Positions 11,178-22,933 of a stretch of 64,000 nucleotides of DNA are shown in pieces. The notes below the pieces were generated by a model. That model searched no databases. It had not been told where the DNA came from and saw only the letters and a program-made list of their open reading frames with translations. Numbering within the stretch: position 1 is the first letter of the stretch; the number at the start of each line of letters is the position of its first letter. The translations under genes and the position numbers were made by a program. This DNA comes from Mactra quadrangularis (Eukaryota > Mollusca > Bivalvia > Venerida > Mactridae): contig CM046311.1 of NCBI GenBank assembly GCA_025267735.1, positions 22,094,020 through 22,158,019 on the forward strand, in the 5' to 3' direction.

Positions 11178-14100
11178 GTAAATGGTTGATTATAATTATT
11201 GATGTTTTGTTGTTCTATTACTGATGCTAAGATTTAATTGTCTAGTAAGATGTTTCTACAACTTACTTACATTAATACATGTATTTCATAACATTCAATA
11301 CTGAGAGTCTTTTACTTTCCAAATATCTGGCAATATTTGTTCTTACACAGGATGACCTTTAATGCCATTGTTTGTATTCTATAAGATGTAAAAGATGTAT
11401 TGTTTCTTCCTTTCTTTTTTTATAAGAACCAGATACTTTCACTTTGTTGTTATATTATTCTAACATTCTACACTCTGGTTCTTTTCTATTTAATTGGAAA
11501 CTATTCTGTTTTATTGTATTGTTTTTATCCAAGAGATTTACCACTGACAAGACCTCCCACTGAAACCCTAGGGCTTTTAATTCTAACATAAATTAACAAT
11601 GGGTGCTACTGGTACATGCTTTCACTTATGTTTTGTCTCAACCTGTAGTATTACTCAATTACTTGGTCTTTTAATTCTCAGAATGATGTTTTCCAACACA
11701 TCTTTTCAACAAGACTGCTCATACATACAATGTATTTCCTTAAATAAAGACTTCAATAATTAATTACATAAAAAATAATAAAACCAAGGTCACTCGACAA
11801 GGCAAACAGCCTCAGACCCAAGTTATATGCCTGAACACAAGTGCAAGACAAGGCTTAAACATAATACTGTGTTGAATAGTATAGATATATTTTTATGGAA
11901 GGTTATAGCCTGCATCAGCCAAAAATACAACCTGGATGAACTGATACAATTTTGAAAACTGAGTGCTACCTGACTGTATGATGACCAGAGCTCAATTTAA
12001 AAAGTCACCTTCTCTTTTTAATAGAATACATTTCCGCAGTGGTAACAGGAAGAGAAGAATTGCTCCACAAGTAAGAACATGAACACAAAATAAAGACATT
12101 AACTAATGTAACATTTCTTCAGGCTGTCAAAATATAAACATATCATGCAAGTATTCTATTTATTTTTCTTTTCTTTCTCTTCAAAGTGATAGTAGACAAA
12201 ATAGAACTATCAACCTTTCATAACAAAGTACTTAAGTGGTTTAGAAAAGTAACACACATAGTTTATACATCCGTTCATCCATCAATTTACTTATTCCTAC
12301 ATGTACATTCCAACATAGCTCTAACTCAAGGACACTAAAAACTTTTCCTCTTTATTTATCCCATACACTAATAAGGTTAAATTTTTTTTTTCTGACAAAC
12401 CCTTAAGAAATCAAAGCCAAAGAAAGAGCTGGAATTAATTTTTAATAAGCCCAGGAAAGATAATTGTAAAGCCAAGAAGCTGATCTCATGGTTTTAACTG
12501 AGTTCAGTCTAAAAGTCAATTAAAAACCACATGAGCTTGACCACATACATGTACATATTACTGATCCCCTCCACCCTAGACAAAGGAACAAATCATGCAG
12601 ACCTAATAGTTAGTCCTTAAAATCTTTACTTTTAGACAGGAAACATGTTAAAGGTCTCTTATTTCTAAGCTCTAAATAGACAAGGCCACAAATGGTCTGT
12701 GTCAAAGTACTAAGGACTAAGAGCAACATTGAGGCTAATCTGATAATGTATCGTATATTAAACCATTTAGTACAATATTGAAGTAGAGAAAGGTTAGACA
12801 AGTTACAGAAATATCTATTCTAAATATTAGATTTAAAAAAAAAATCCCATTAAAATTCAAAAACTAATTCATCAAATTAATGTGTTTCTCTTTTACAACT
12901 TATCAGCATATTACTAAAGCCTCATTTAACATCAAGGCAGCTGGTATGATAACAAGTACCAATATTTATAACTGTAGCAAAAAAGCTAACCACTTGCAGT
13001 CCAGACATATGGACCATTTCAGCAAGCCCCCCAATAAGCATCTGTCTTCATTAGTAAACTTCATAAATATTAAAAAAGACAAAGTTATTATCATCATTTG
13101 TTACAAATAGATCAGTAATTCTGATGTAAATCAAATTTAATCAGTAAATTAAAGTCATTTATCACAAAAAGCCTCACTTTGACTTCTTCCAACTCACTCA
13201 GGAGCTTGGTAAATCAAGATTTCAAGCATCTAAATCATCCTGATTACACAATCCTCTCAGAGACCATGATTAGACAGCAGACATTCTTTTTTTGATGTTA
13301 CATAATTTAGAACTTAATTATTTTGGTCATAATTCTAGGAAATCTTGACCTGGTTCTTATAAAAATGTTAATATAAACTAGAACTAAGTAGCAGTCAACT
13401 AACATGAAAGAAAAACTGAACAGAAACAACTCAATAAAATTTTCAAGTTCAAACATGGTGAGTTAAAAATAAATCATTACTTCATAGTTATTATACTAAT
13501 GAAACAAGAATTGTCAATTTTTGTGCAATCAAGACTTGTTCAATACATGATCTTAGCTCAGTGACACTAATATAGCAATTCCACAATTGTTTTATAAGGT
13601 AATCATTGACCTGATATTCTGCTCAGGAAAATTCAGATAGTGTTTTATCACATTTTCAATATGGAAGTGGTACATTTCAGAAAAGTAGGTGCTTAAAATA
13701 TTGGCAAAGAACTTAAGTATTGCTTTGAACAAACTGAAAATATCGTGTACTTTTTTATGAGTCATTCAAAATGCAATAATTTTACCTCATCAAATGGAAA
13801 CAAAACAGAAATAAACACAGAGCTTCAAGGAGCACTTGAATAGGGTTGCAATAAAAAGTACTAAAACTGCTGGTCATCAAATTGTTTGACCAAGATAATA
13901 TATACATGATACATGGACTTTATGTATTTATATCTCCATGTATCAAACTATAAAGACTAAGAGCGATGGATACTTCAGATGTATCATATCAGAGGTAAGG
14001 CCATTAATTCATCTAAAGTAAGGACCATGCTATCAACATTCATCTATAAACATTAAAATGCATCAAAGTATAAATTTCAAGTTTCGGTCATAAATCATGC

Positions 14101-15084
14101 GGGAACATGGGAGCATAAATCAATCAAGCTCGCCATGCAGCTCATATAAATACATTTATTTCACACCTAAGTACACCTTCATAAAAAATCCAAAAAAAAA
14201 ATGAAAAATAAACCTGATGAAAAAAGTATGGCAAAAACTGGCATAAAAACTATGAACAACATAAAATACAATTGTGATTTAGAGTCCGACAGTTCCACAA
14301 GGTTGAACGTATTATCTATTTTTCGCTGTTCAGTCGGAAAAAGCCATAAATCATATTTTTCGACAGAATCTACCGAAGCTACAGTTTCAAAAATCCATTA
14401 TCTATAATCAGGCTTAATAGAGGAAAGAGGAAAGGAGAAGTATTTAAACAGTTGTAGAAGAACACCTAAAGTAATGAAAATCTCCTTAACTCACTTCTCT
14501 TGGAAACACTAGAAGCCTGAAGGTTCATCAGCAGAGATGAAAAAACCCTCTGAACAATACTCATGATACTCAGCATACATCCATAGGTCATCCATCATAC
14601 TCACTTAGAACTGTCAAAAAGGTAATAACCTTTTTAATTAAGTATAGTCAATCAATCGCAGACTTTCTATGTATGCCACCCCAAATTTTTTTCCCTGAAT
14701 TTTTTCCCCAATAGATTTTTAATAGCATAAAAATTGAAACACTAATTATATGTATTTATCTCCTTGTCAATGCATGGAATTAATGATCTACAAGCATGCT
14801 TATACTTTTTGCTTCATTTCTATAATTTTAAATTTTTGACAAGCTAGACAAAATGGTAAGTGCAGCAATGGTACATGAGTAATGATGAGTATAGGTCATT
14901 TCCAAGAAATATTGAATGTGAATCATAAACAACTAATTCAAGATCAAAATGGCAACAATTGTGCAGCTTGGAATGAAACATGTTTGCAGAATGCCAAAAT
15001 CATAATTATGGAAAACAAGTCATAATGCAATGAGGTGATAATGATGCATGGAATAACAATAGGAATTACTAATATTGGGTATTG
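11178..15084. other. Intronic DNA, no gene seen
   Basis: No exon or clear repeat. A small hairpin of tgatacatgga and tccatgtatca lies at about 13909-13946. An open minus-strand frame without a start at about 14190-14397 contains several CpGs but has no splice context or recognisable motif. Confidence 0.5.
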
Positions 15085-15291
15085 GACAAATATTAAGCCT
15101 TATCTTACCTCGTACAGAATACTCGTTTTTCATTGGCCAAGAGCGGTCATGTGCTGACCATGTATTATCCCATATTAGGTCAGTAGATTCTAATATCCAG
15201 TCAGTAACAAAATTTATAAATGATAGCGCTGACGAAACCTTATTTTTCTACTCCAAAATTAATAGATGGGGGAACTCGGTAAGATAAATTC

Positions 15292-15430
15292 GTTACACAG
15301 TCAGTTACTGACCGGATACGGTGTGATACCGGGTCAGTGAATAAATATTGGGCACGAGCTACGCTCTCACCCAATATTAATTTACTGACCCGGTATCACA
15401 CTGTATCCGGTCAGTAACTGACTGTGTAAC
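15292..15430. mobile_element. Near-perfect foldback palindrome, 139 bp
   Basis: Left arm begins gttacacagtcagttactga and runs through ccggatacggtgtgatacc, gggtcagt and atattgggc. The right arm is its inverse and ends actgactgtgtaac. Arms are about 66 bp with only a few mismatches and a loop of a few bases around 15360. High arm identity suggests a young insertion or an element maintained by gene conversion. Just upstream, ctcggtaagataa (15275-15287) and its inverted relative near 15104-15117 hint that the foldback may be part of a larger element from about 15085. In the minus-strand pre-mRNA it lies 340 nt past the 5' splice site at 15769. Confidence 0.75.
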
Positions 15431-15769
15431 TAATAATATTTAGTGGCTTACAACATCAATCAAGTAGCAAAGAACTTTTATAATGGTCAATCAGGGATTT
15501 TAAAGTGAACTGTCTGGTTGTGTGTTTAAATCTGCCACATCCAACTCTTCATTTCGGAGGTACTCAAAGGTACAAAACACAATGAATTACTACTTGATGT
15601 AAACCTGGATCGACCATCATTTCTTTGGTAGTTGTTAAACTTAAAACCACAAGAACATTAACTCAAGGAGTAAGAACAATTGCTGAAAAACAATTATGTT
15701 TAAAAGAGGGAAGACACCTGTCACACTAAATGCAAGTGTTTTAGTTCTAATGAAAAGTTGAAAACTTAC

Positions 15770-15875
15770 CTGGCATATTTTGGTCCAACAGAAGAATCTT
15801 CATAAGAGGAGCTTGCTGTAATAGCACTGTCAGGAATAGCTCCTGAATGCATTCCTAGTGAATCTCTACATTGTG
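15770..15875 (-). CDS. Internal exon: start of an F5/8 type C (discoidin) domain, probably a discoidin domain receptor (DDR)
   Basis: Read on the minus strand, this 106-nt segment is bounded by a pyrimidine-containing acceptor (ctactttcag) and a consensus donor (gtaagtt). It has one open frame of 34 full codons, with two bases finishing a codon at the start and AG left over at the end. The peptide runs QCRDSLGM, then HSGAIPDS, then AITASSSYEDSS, then VGPKYA, with Arg or Ser completed by the next exon. A Cys, LGM, IPDS, I-ASSS order is the start of F5/8C domains. The VGPKYAR-like ending fits invertebrate DDR receptors best; these are collagen-binding receptor tyrosine kinases of the plasma membrane. 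In that family the domain is extracellular and near the N-terminus. The next exon should encode a GAWCP-like stretch, which I could not find between 1 and 15769, so it probably lies outside the window. Other discoidin proteins (neurexin-IV or lactadherin type) are possible. The exon call is strong; the DDR name is an inference from remembered family sequences. Confidence 0.82.
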
Positions 15876-16028
15876 CTGAAAGTAGACAAAATAATATTGA
15901 TAAGTATATAGCATAATACTGAGTATTATTACTTTAAACTCTAAGTGCTGAGACAACAAACAAAAGCAACAAATAATGTTTGCTACAGGAAATGACAGGA
16001 ATGCAGGAAATGACAGAGAATAGACTAT

Positions 16029-16216
16029 ATCCGGATTTGAAAAATTTGGGTTTTTCTCTGTGGTACAAACATACTTTCTGAGTAACAATGAAAATATGTG
16101 TACAAAAAACAACAGGATTTAATACCAATTCATGCTTTTCAGCAATAATGTGTAACAAACTTTGTTTGTACCACCTGTGCACCGAGACGGAAAAACCCAC
16201 AAATTTGAGTTCCGAA
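16029..16216. mobile_element. Family C MITE-like element, copy 1
   Basis: Ends are inverted: tccggatttgaaaaatttgg with ggtttttc and gtggtacaaac on the left; gtttgtaccac, ggaaaaaccc and caaatttgagttccga on the right. Copies 29698-29893 and 39862-40048 share the ends and internal blocks such as aacaggatttaata and attattgc-like runs. The 104-codon and 85-codon minus-strand frames here are by-products of the element. Confidence 0.65.
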
Positions 16217-16499
16217 TTAAGGCTATTGCTACAGGAATTGACAGACAACTCTCAAAATTAAGACGACAGACTCATTATTAGTTTTACATGTGGTCTTATA
16301 ATCTAGTCTATGTGCAACCCTAATAACATATTCTTATCTTAGACTTGTATCATAAAATGTATATTGTTACAAGGACAAAGAAAGGAACAGTTTTTGAAGA
16401 GAACAACAGTTGACACAAGCTGACTGATTCTTTCACATATTTCAATCATTTCTGTTTCAATTTACGACATTTCAACATTTTGATTACCAGCTTTCAAAC

Positions 16500-16850
16500 A
16501 TAGTAGTCTTACCACAGTGACAGAGACCCCCCTAATTCATAGTAATTATATTTTTTATCTCAACATTGGACTCACAGTAAGTAAAAGACACTGTGGCTTC
16601 GCAATTTTCAAGTTTTTATGATCTTTTTCAGTCAACTGAGAAATTCATCAAAGAGTGCCCCCAAATTATCCCTACACTGTCACCATAGACATTTTTTTGT
16701 CTTTTGAGTGATAGATGATACATAGTCGTCAGACTCTTTATCAAATCAGCATGACGGAGGCAAGAAAAACGACACCAAGCAAAGATATCCGAATTAGGTG
16801 TTGTCTCAAGGAATGTGACAGGCCTGATTATTATTTCCATCATCTAGCCA
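16500..16850. other. Unresolved stretch with a 71-codon minus-strand frame
   Basis: Contains a comparatively CpG-rich run (16720-16830) and a minus-strand frame of 71 codons at 16628-16843. No domain, splice site pair or inverted repeat could be assigned. It may be the remnant of an older mobile element; function unknown. Confidence 0.2.
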
Positions 16851-16905
16851 TCATTATAGTCTCAATTTCATTATAGTAATTCATTTAAATTTTCCTAACT
16901 CATCT

Positions 16906-17036
16906 CTGAAGAGTAGCGCAAGAATTCTGAAGAGTAGCAAAAAAAGTCTAGTTCAGGCACTGAAGAGTAGCAAGGAAAAGGTAAGAATTGTAAAGGGAGA
17001 AAACTGAAGAGTAGCAAAAATGCTGAAGAATATGCA
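16906..17036 (+). repeat. Cluster of five ctgaagagtagca motifs
   Basis: The 13-mer ctgaagagtagca, or a close variant, occurs at 16906, 16927, 16960, 17004 and 17023, separated by variable A-rich spacers. Looks like an interrupted purine-rich minisatellite. Purine-rich GAAGA runs on the plus strand would be pyrimidine-rich in the inferred transcript. Confidence 0.5.
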
Positions 17037-17529
17037 AGAAGATAGGAAAAATTTGAAAAAAGAAAATTGAAGAAGAGCAAAACAAAAATATGGCACAAAA
17101 GGTAAGCAAGATAAATTATGAAGAGAATACCAAGTCAAAAAAGAAAATACGTCAATTTTGTTTTATTCATTTGAATTGATTTTACTTAATTTGAATGCAA
17201 ATGTAAGTTAACATCTTTTAAAAGATCAGAAAATTAATCATGCTACTAAATAGAATGTCTGATACCAATAAAATGTTGAACAACTGTAAGTAGTTGCCAT
17301 GGAGACCAAAAATACAATTTTAATCAAAGTGTTTTTATGGCATTGATTGTAGGGTTAACAACATTTTTAATGTCATCTGTATGGAATTACATCTAGGAAA
17401 CATTTATTGAAGGAAATTAAAGGAAATCTAAACGTCATAAAAAATACAGAGAAAAGTAATAGTAAAATTCCATGGTGCTGTGACACAACACAAAGCTGTT
17501 TTCTAAGATGTAAATTATTTTCTAAATTA

Positions 17530-17601
17530 AGGGTTGAACGCAAGACTGTAGTAAGTGCATTGCGTTAAAGAATGAGTTACTACAGCCTTGCAGGCAACCC
17601 T
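17530..17601 (-). mobile_element. Family B miniature palindromic element, copy 2
   Basis: The best-preserved copy, exactly 72 bp between agggttg and caaccct. The left arm agggttgaacgcaagactg pairs with the reverse complement of cagccttgcaggcaaccct, and gtagtaa with ttactac. The loop is gtgcattgcgttaaagaatga. Orientation is opposite to copies 1 and 3. Confidence 0.7.
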
Positions 17602-17847
17602 CAAAATGAAAGTGAGACAGCGAAGATTTTCAAATAAAAACTTAAATTACATATTAACTTTATTCTCTTCCATTTGACCTTTAATTTAATATTACTGAAC
17701 AAATTGATACTTACAAAATAAGATAGAAATTTGAAGTTGCCTTTATATTCAACTAATTACTCAGACAATGAATATTTATAGACATACACCTACAGTAATC
17801 AAATGAAGACAATTCACCCTAAAGAATGTGAAAACATTAGTAATTCC

Positions 17848-18015
17848 AGGGCTCCAAACTAAAGGACATGCGACTGCCACTGATGACCTATATAAGCGTT
17901 CAAGCAACTTTTTATTGTTACTAAACATTTGGTTTGGGCAAGTAAAACATATTTATTTATAACTAGTTTGTTTTTTAAACCGGGCAACTTAGTTTGAAAA
18001 TTAAAGTTGAGCCCT
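17848..18015 (+). mobile_element. Family A MITE-like element, copy 3
   Basis: Ends are agggctccaaactaaagg and aattaaagttgagccct, so the terminal inverted repeat is retained with substitutions. Internal blocks tgatgacctatat, ttggtttgggcaagtaaaac and accgggcaactta match the other two copies. Divergence among the three copies suggests old insertions. Confidence 0.65.
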
Positions 18016-18527
18016 AATATCCCTTTAGTATGAAATAAACATAAATAAAGTTACATAATATACAAATCAAAACAATTTCTAAAAGGAAAATTAATGACTT
18101 CAACTGAATTTTCTGGGTCAGGCAGCAATTTGACTAATTTGAACATCAATAATTTTGTAACAGTCAGGTTTAATTTCCGTAGATAATTTATTACTATTGT
18201 AATATATTCAGTTACATGTTTGATACAATAGTTATCTAATACAAGAAAAGGTCACCAATTAATAGATGAGATAAAATTAATGAAATATTAATTATCTAAT
18301 TATCTATGTTAATTGATAAGTATATATAAAATTTATTGAATTATCTGAACAATTAGTTAATATATTAGTCATACAGGCATCATACTGTCCAACGAGGTGA
18401 GAAACACTGGTAAAATAAATAAAGTTTTCCAAATAAAATTTTACAAATTTTCAAATATAAAAAAGTCATTATTTTTAGACAATGTCACAATTGCTATTAT
18501 GTAATCTTCTTGATATACATATTGCCC

Positions 18528-18593
18528 GGTTTAGCAGAAAACAGTCATAACTCAATATAAGAAGAGTGAGTTAGAACTGTTTTGCGCTAAACC
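18528..18593. mobile_element. Family D miniature palindromic element, copy 1 (about 66 bp)
   Basis: Reads ggtttagcagaaaacagtca, taactc, a short A-rich loop, gagtgagttagaactg, ttttgcgctaaacc. Inverted ends pair around the loop. Same family as 22863-22933, 30586-30652 and 47628-47694. Confidence 0.6.
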
Positions 18594-18869
18594 CACGATA
18601 TTTATTGAAATCCTATGCTTTTAAATAAAATTCCCTATGGTTTTACTCCCTTGTTTTTGACCATTGATTTGCTTCATTTCTACTCATTAAGACAATGCTA
18701 CTTAAAATTCATGGCATGAAACTGACCGTTGACAATGACCATCGTCCAAACATTGGTCAACAACCAAAATAAGACCAAAGAAAGAATTTAATCCCTATTT
18801 AATATTTACAATCATGAATGATGAAAATTATATGAGAAGCCTTCAAAATGAACAATACAAGAAAACCAA

Positions 18870-19470
18870 TTATGTCCCGTGGACAAACAGCAAGGAACTG
18901 TGGGTAATTTGACATGTAAACAATAGGATGCAGGCGGTTTGCACACGTCCATGATCAATCAGGGTGGTCAAGAGGTTTGACTGGACACTTGCTTCGTGTA
19001 ATTAGTAGACGTTTATGATGAACTTTTGAGTCTATAGAAATTTTGCCGATCATTGTTAAAATGCTACATCTGTCAAATTTGTAGAGGCACGTGACTCGAA
19101 ACAAAAAAATAATAGAATGAAGGGTCCCTGATGGAACGGCAATGTATCAAACCTGTCAGCTGGTAAATTAGAAGAAAATGTCAACTTTCTATTTCTGTCA
19201 CTAGGGGGCGTTACTGTAGCATTTTAACATATTCGTTATTGATGACCCTTCAACACATGACAATAAAGTATGCCGTACTGGCCTAGATCATGTTTCACTG
19301 TCGTATTGGTTTAAGATTAAAAATGCAAGATATTACATTTCTGAAGACAAATGATACACATCAGCAAACTGTATAGCATGAAACAATGACACTGAGGTCA
19401 CGCAGAGTGCTACGATAGTACCCAATGTTAAAGTAGGCGTTTCCTGTTTCCTGGTATTCGGTGAAATTGG
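18870..19470. other. CpG-richer, unexplained stretch; possible regulatory or first-exon region
   Basis: Roughly fifteen or more CpG dinucleotides occur here, against only a few in equal lengths either side, and GC is visibly higher. Contains cactagggggcgttactgta and gaggcacgtgactcg. Minus-strand ATG frames of about 45 codons exist, but none has a recognisable motif. It lies about 3 kb upstream (gene sense) of the discoidin exon, so an alternative promoter is conceivable. An old CpG-bearing repeat is the main alternative. Confidence 0.25.
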
Positions 19471-20600
19471 TGAAATGTAAAATTGCTTCCTTCAGTAATC
19501 AAAGAAAGTCAAACCAACAGTGGAAATATATGGCTTTAAAACTGCTTGTATATTGAAATTTAGTTCAAATTAAGTCTCAAACTGCATCCATGTATTGATT
19601 TAATAATGCTCATTGACTTTATGTTAAAATCAATGGTTATTTTGTATCATAATGCAACATTGATACCTCAAGGCTTAATGCTTCACGCTCTCCGAGAATT
19701 CAATATATTAATCTTTGATCAAAATACACCCGATACATGAGAAATGTGCCTTAATTATTGATATCTGCAAACAATTTCAATTTAAAATTGAAGAATTCCG
19801 ACCTTACTCTGACGCCCAGGTTAATTTCACACTCTATGCATAATTATTGTGATTTTAACCGTTAAAGTCAATAAAACAACCAATAACATTTCATTGATCT
19901 AAAAAAAGGGAACTAAATTAATAGAAATGAACAAATGAATGAACAAATAAATGAAACACAAAAATAACATAAAACAGTGAAATGAACAAATAAAATTTAT
20001 TGGAAGTTGAGTTGAATTGAGAATTTCAATCTATAAACTTTCATGATCTTAATGTGAACTGAACATGCCGCTGCATGAAAAGTAGCGAAATCAATTCACT
20101 TAATATTACTACAAAGTAAACAACATCGTGTGAAGTTCACATGGTGTAGCGTTTCATTGTTGACAAAATATTTTCATGGACAGCACTCCCTAGAAAGCTT
20201 CCATATTTTATAGGAAATTTGATCATACTTTTCCTGAATTATGATTTTGATCAAGTTCTAAGTACATTGTATTAAATTTACAAGAGAATGTAAATAAATA
20301 TTTTAATAAATCTGTGACAGACATGGCCATACCGATACATGACTACAATAGAAATATACAAAAGTACTCAGATTACTTTATACAATTTATATTGTTCATT
20401 AATATCAATTGTGACATAGTTATTCATATTTAAATATCAAATTATTTACTTAATTACTTTACATATGAAACAATAGAAATGATTTATATTTTAATTCTTG
20501 AAATAATCAATATCCGTTGCTATAAATATTTCATGTTACTGGGTACATATCTTATACTGGGAGAAAACAAGACAAGTATTAAATGATGTGTTATGTTTGT
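19471..20600. other. Intronic DNA, nothing recognised
   Basis: AT-rich sequence with no exon, RNA gene or repeat that I can support. Confidence 0.5.
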
Positions 20601-21098
20601 GCTGTACTAGGCTGTATGGTGCCTAGCTGTATGGTGCCTAGCTGTATGGTGCCCAGCTGTATGGTGCCCAGCTGTATGGTGCCCAGCTGTATGGTGCCCA
20701 GCTGTATGATGCCATTAGCTGTATGGTGCCATTAGCTGTATGGTGCCCAGCTGTATGGTGCCCAGCTGTATGGTGCCAAGCTGTATAGTGCCAAGCTGTA
20801 TGGTGCCAAGCTGTATGGTGCCAAGCTGAATGGTGCCAAGCTGTATGGTGCTGAACTGTGTGGTGCTGAACTGTGTTGAGCTGTATGGAGCTGAGCTGTT
20901 TTGAGCTGTACACTGCTGAGCTGTATGGTGCCCAGCTGTGTGCTGTACAATGCTGACCTGTGTTGAGCTGTACGATGCTTAGCTGTGTTGGGCTGTACAA
21001 TGCTGGACTGTGTTGTGTTGAGCTGTATGGAGCTGAGCTGTGTTGGTTCGTATGGAGCTGAGCTGTGTTGAACTGTATGGTGCTGAGCTGAGCTGTAT
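20601..21098 (+). repeat. 15-bp minisatellite (CTGTATGGTGCCCAG), ~500 bp
   Basis: From 20601 to about 20850 the unit ctgtatggtgcccag repeats with few changes (cctag, ccaag and attag variants at the end of the unit). From 20850 to 21098 the array decays into longer mixtures of gagctgtgttgag, ctgtatggagctgag and tgctgag. Because 15 is a multiple of three, stop-free frames of 120-125 codons run through it on the minus strand with a five-residue period; these are not genes. Confidence 0.9.
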
Positions 21099-22862
21099 AA
21101 ACATTGCAATATGCTGTAGTGTATTGTTCAGATTTTATTTTATCACATTGTATTGTTTAGTACTTGATTATAACAAGTGAGGCATGTTATAACAGCAACA
21201 TCATCTAAAAAAAATTATACGATAAAATCCCAGAATTCTTCTCGGGAAAAGAAAATACCGAAAATGGTAATAGTGCTTATTTAATCATCTAAAAATATAA
21301 CTGAATTTTACAGCAAAGGACTTCTTGTCATAACTTTAAAACAAATATCATTAACTGAAAATTATTTCTCAAGTTGCATTTATTTGTGTGCAACAAGGTG
21401 TCATATTGCCTCTGGTCACTACCAAATGACCAGTAGGCAGGACATTAAACCTCAGCCTCTGTCTAGAACTTAATTGTTTGTTTTAGGGCAACTTTACCAT
21501 ATATGGCTAAAACCAGTCTGATTACCCATAATGCTTTATGACTTCCCATCTGACGAGTAAGTGTTATATTGCATTAACATTATCAAGTACCGAGCAGACA
21601 ATGCCCCTCAAGTGTAAAATTATAAGTGTGAAAACTGACTAAAATAGGTCTGGTCTGACAATGTTTCCAATGATTAAAGTATTGCATGCTTTCCAAGAAA
21701 AATATGCAAATATAGCAATTTGTCCAAACTACAGGAAATAATCATGAATTATTTTTGTATGCCAGCAAAATTTGGAATAAAAGAGAAATGTGAAAGCTTC
21801 AATGAATAATGTAGAATTTGCATGTCATATCTGTAAGATTGGAGAACTTGACGAGCAAAACAGAAAAATTAAAGAAAATGAAAAATTGACAAAATAAAAA
21901 AAGTACCACAGCTACTGTCAAAATATATATTGATTTGATATTCAATACAGTTTGAAAATGTGATGACAAAAAAAAAGAGTTTATAATAAAGTCAATGGTT
22001 TCAGGAACTCCTGAAGATTATGGTGATGAAAAGTTTAAATGCAAATAATATTCAATAAGAACACTATAAGCATAAGCAATTTAAAGGAGAATCGTTCAGC
22101 AGTGATTATATGATTTATTTATATCTGTTCTTTCAAGTTATCAGAGAGGCCATTCCAAGCAACAACTTTTCAATTTCTCCTAAATTTTTAAACAGAAAGT
22201 AGCAATTCTCTGCAGAAAACCTCATGAACAAACCATGGTGTTGGTTCACAGCCATGGTAAAAACCATGTTTTGTGACCAGCAGCAAAACATATATCACAG
22301 TCCTAAATAACCATATATATTTGCAAAATATTTATTAAATACAGCGAAAGTACTACAAATTAAAAAACCCATAATACATTGTATATGGTGCTATGTATCG
22401 CGATACGCTTCTGGCATATCGTGACAGCCCTATAAAGCACTATGAAATAACTACGATAGTGTTCCTTGATATAGTAAATTTTAAAGTAAAATATGAAGTC
22501 CTGTGAGTAGTATCAACAGTTTCCATCATAGCTTGTTTAATCAAAATAATCACCATGTATGAAGACCTTAAAGTGCAATATGATTAAGATTCTAGGCAAT
22601 TATAAGGTTTGAAATATCATTAATTGAAATAGTCAGCTTTACTAACCTCATCTTGGTGAATCAATATAAAAACATGTCTTTTCATGGCCGTTTTTAATCA
22701 TCTTTTAGATTATATGATGGAAAATAATTGACATTTTGAAAATTGCATTGTGAGACCAGTCAATAAAAGTTATAATGGATAAAGTTCTGTTTTTTCTTGA
22801 CCAGAGCATGATGCAAATATCTGAGGACAATAGGCCAAACTTTTGTAACAAAACACTTGCAA
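21099..22862. other. Intronic DNA, no gene seen
   Basis: No exon recognised. A single possible transposon end (atgtatcgcgatacgct with atatcgtgacagccct) lies at about 22391-22432, resembling hAT-type ends remembered from other animals, but the other end was not found. Confidence 0.45.
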
Positions 22863-22933
22863 TCTTAGTGCAAAACGATCGTAACTCACTTTTTAACTTG
22901 AGTTATGACTAATTGTAACTAATTACTAAGCCC
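22863..22933. mobile_element. Family D miniature palindromic element, copy 2
   Basis: Begins cttagtgcaaaacgatcg, taactcactttttaacttg, agttatgact and ends actaagccc. The left half matches copy 3 inverted almost exactly; the right half carries a short duplication (taattgtaactaattac). Confidence 0.6.

Larger units (their letters stand above)
1..15769 (-). other. Inferred intron downstream of the discoidin exon (left part of window)
   Basis: Minus-strand sequence after the donor at 15769. The continuation of the discoidin domain (expected GAWCP-like motif) was searched for on the minus strand and not found, so this is read as intron running off the left edge. It holds several inverted-repeat elements, one SINE, two decayed tandem arrays and the 15292-15430 foldback. 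Confidence 0.45.

Noticed and set aside
14190..14397. Minus-strand open frame of about 70 codons without ATG, CpG-bearing
   Set aside because: The second half is a translation of an A-rich tract and no splice sites of quality flank it. Left as unexplained.
15855..16248. Minus-strand frames of 85 and 104 codons beside the discoidin exon
   Set aside because: They cover family C copy 1 and flanking intron; similar frames arise in other copies of the repeat.
20638..21109. Open frames of 120 and 125 codons on the minus strand
   Set aside because: They translate the 15-bp minisatellite; the period is a multiple of three, so a stop-free unit stays open. No start or splice context and no protein-like composition.
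22391..22432. Possible hAT-type transposon end (atatcgtgacagccct)
   Set aside because: Only one end is visible and no partner inverted end or target duplication was found.
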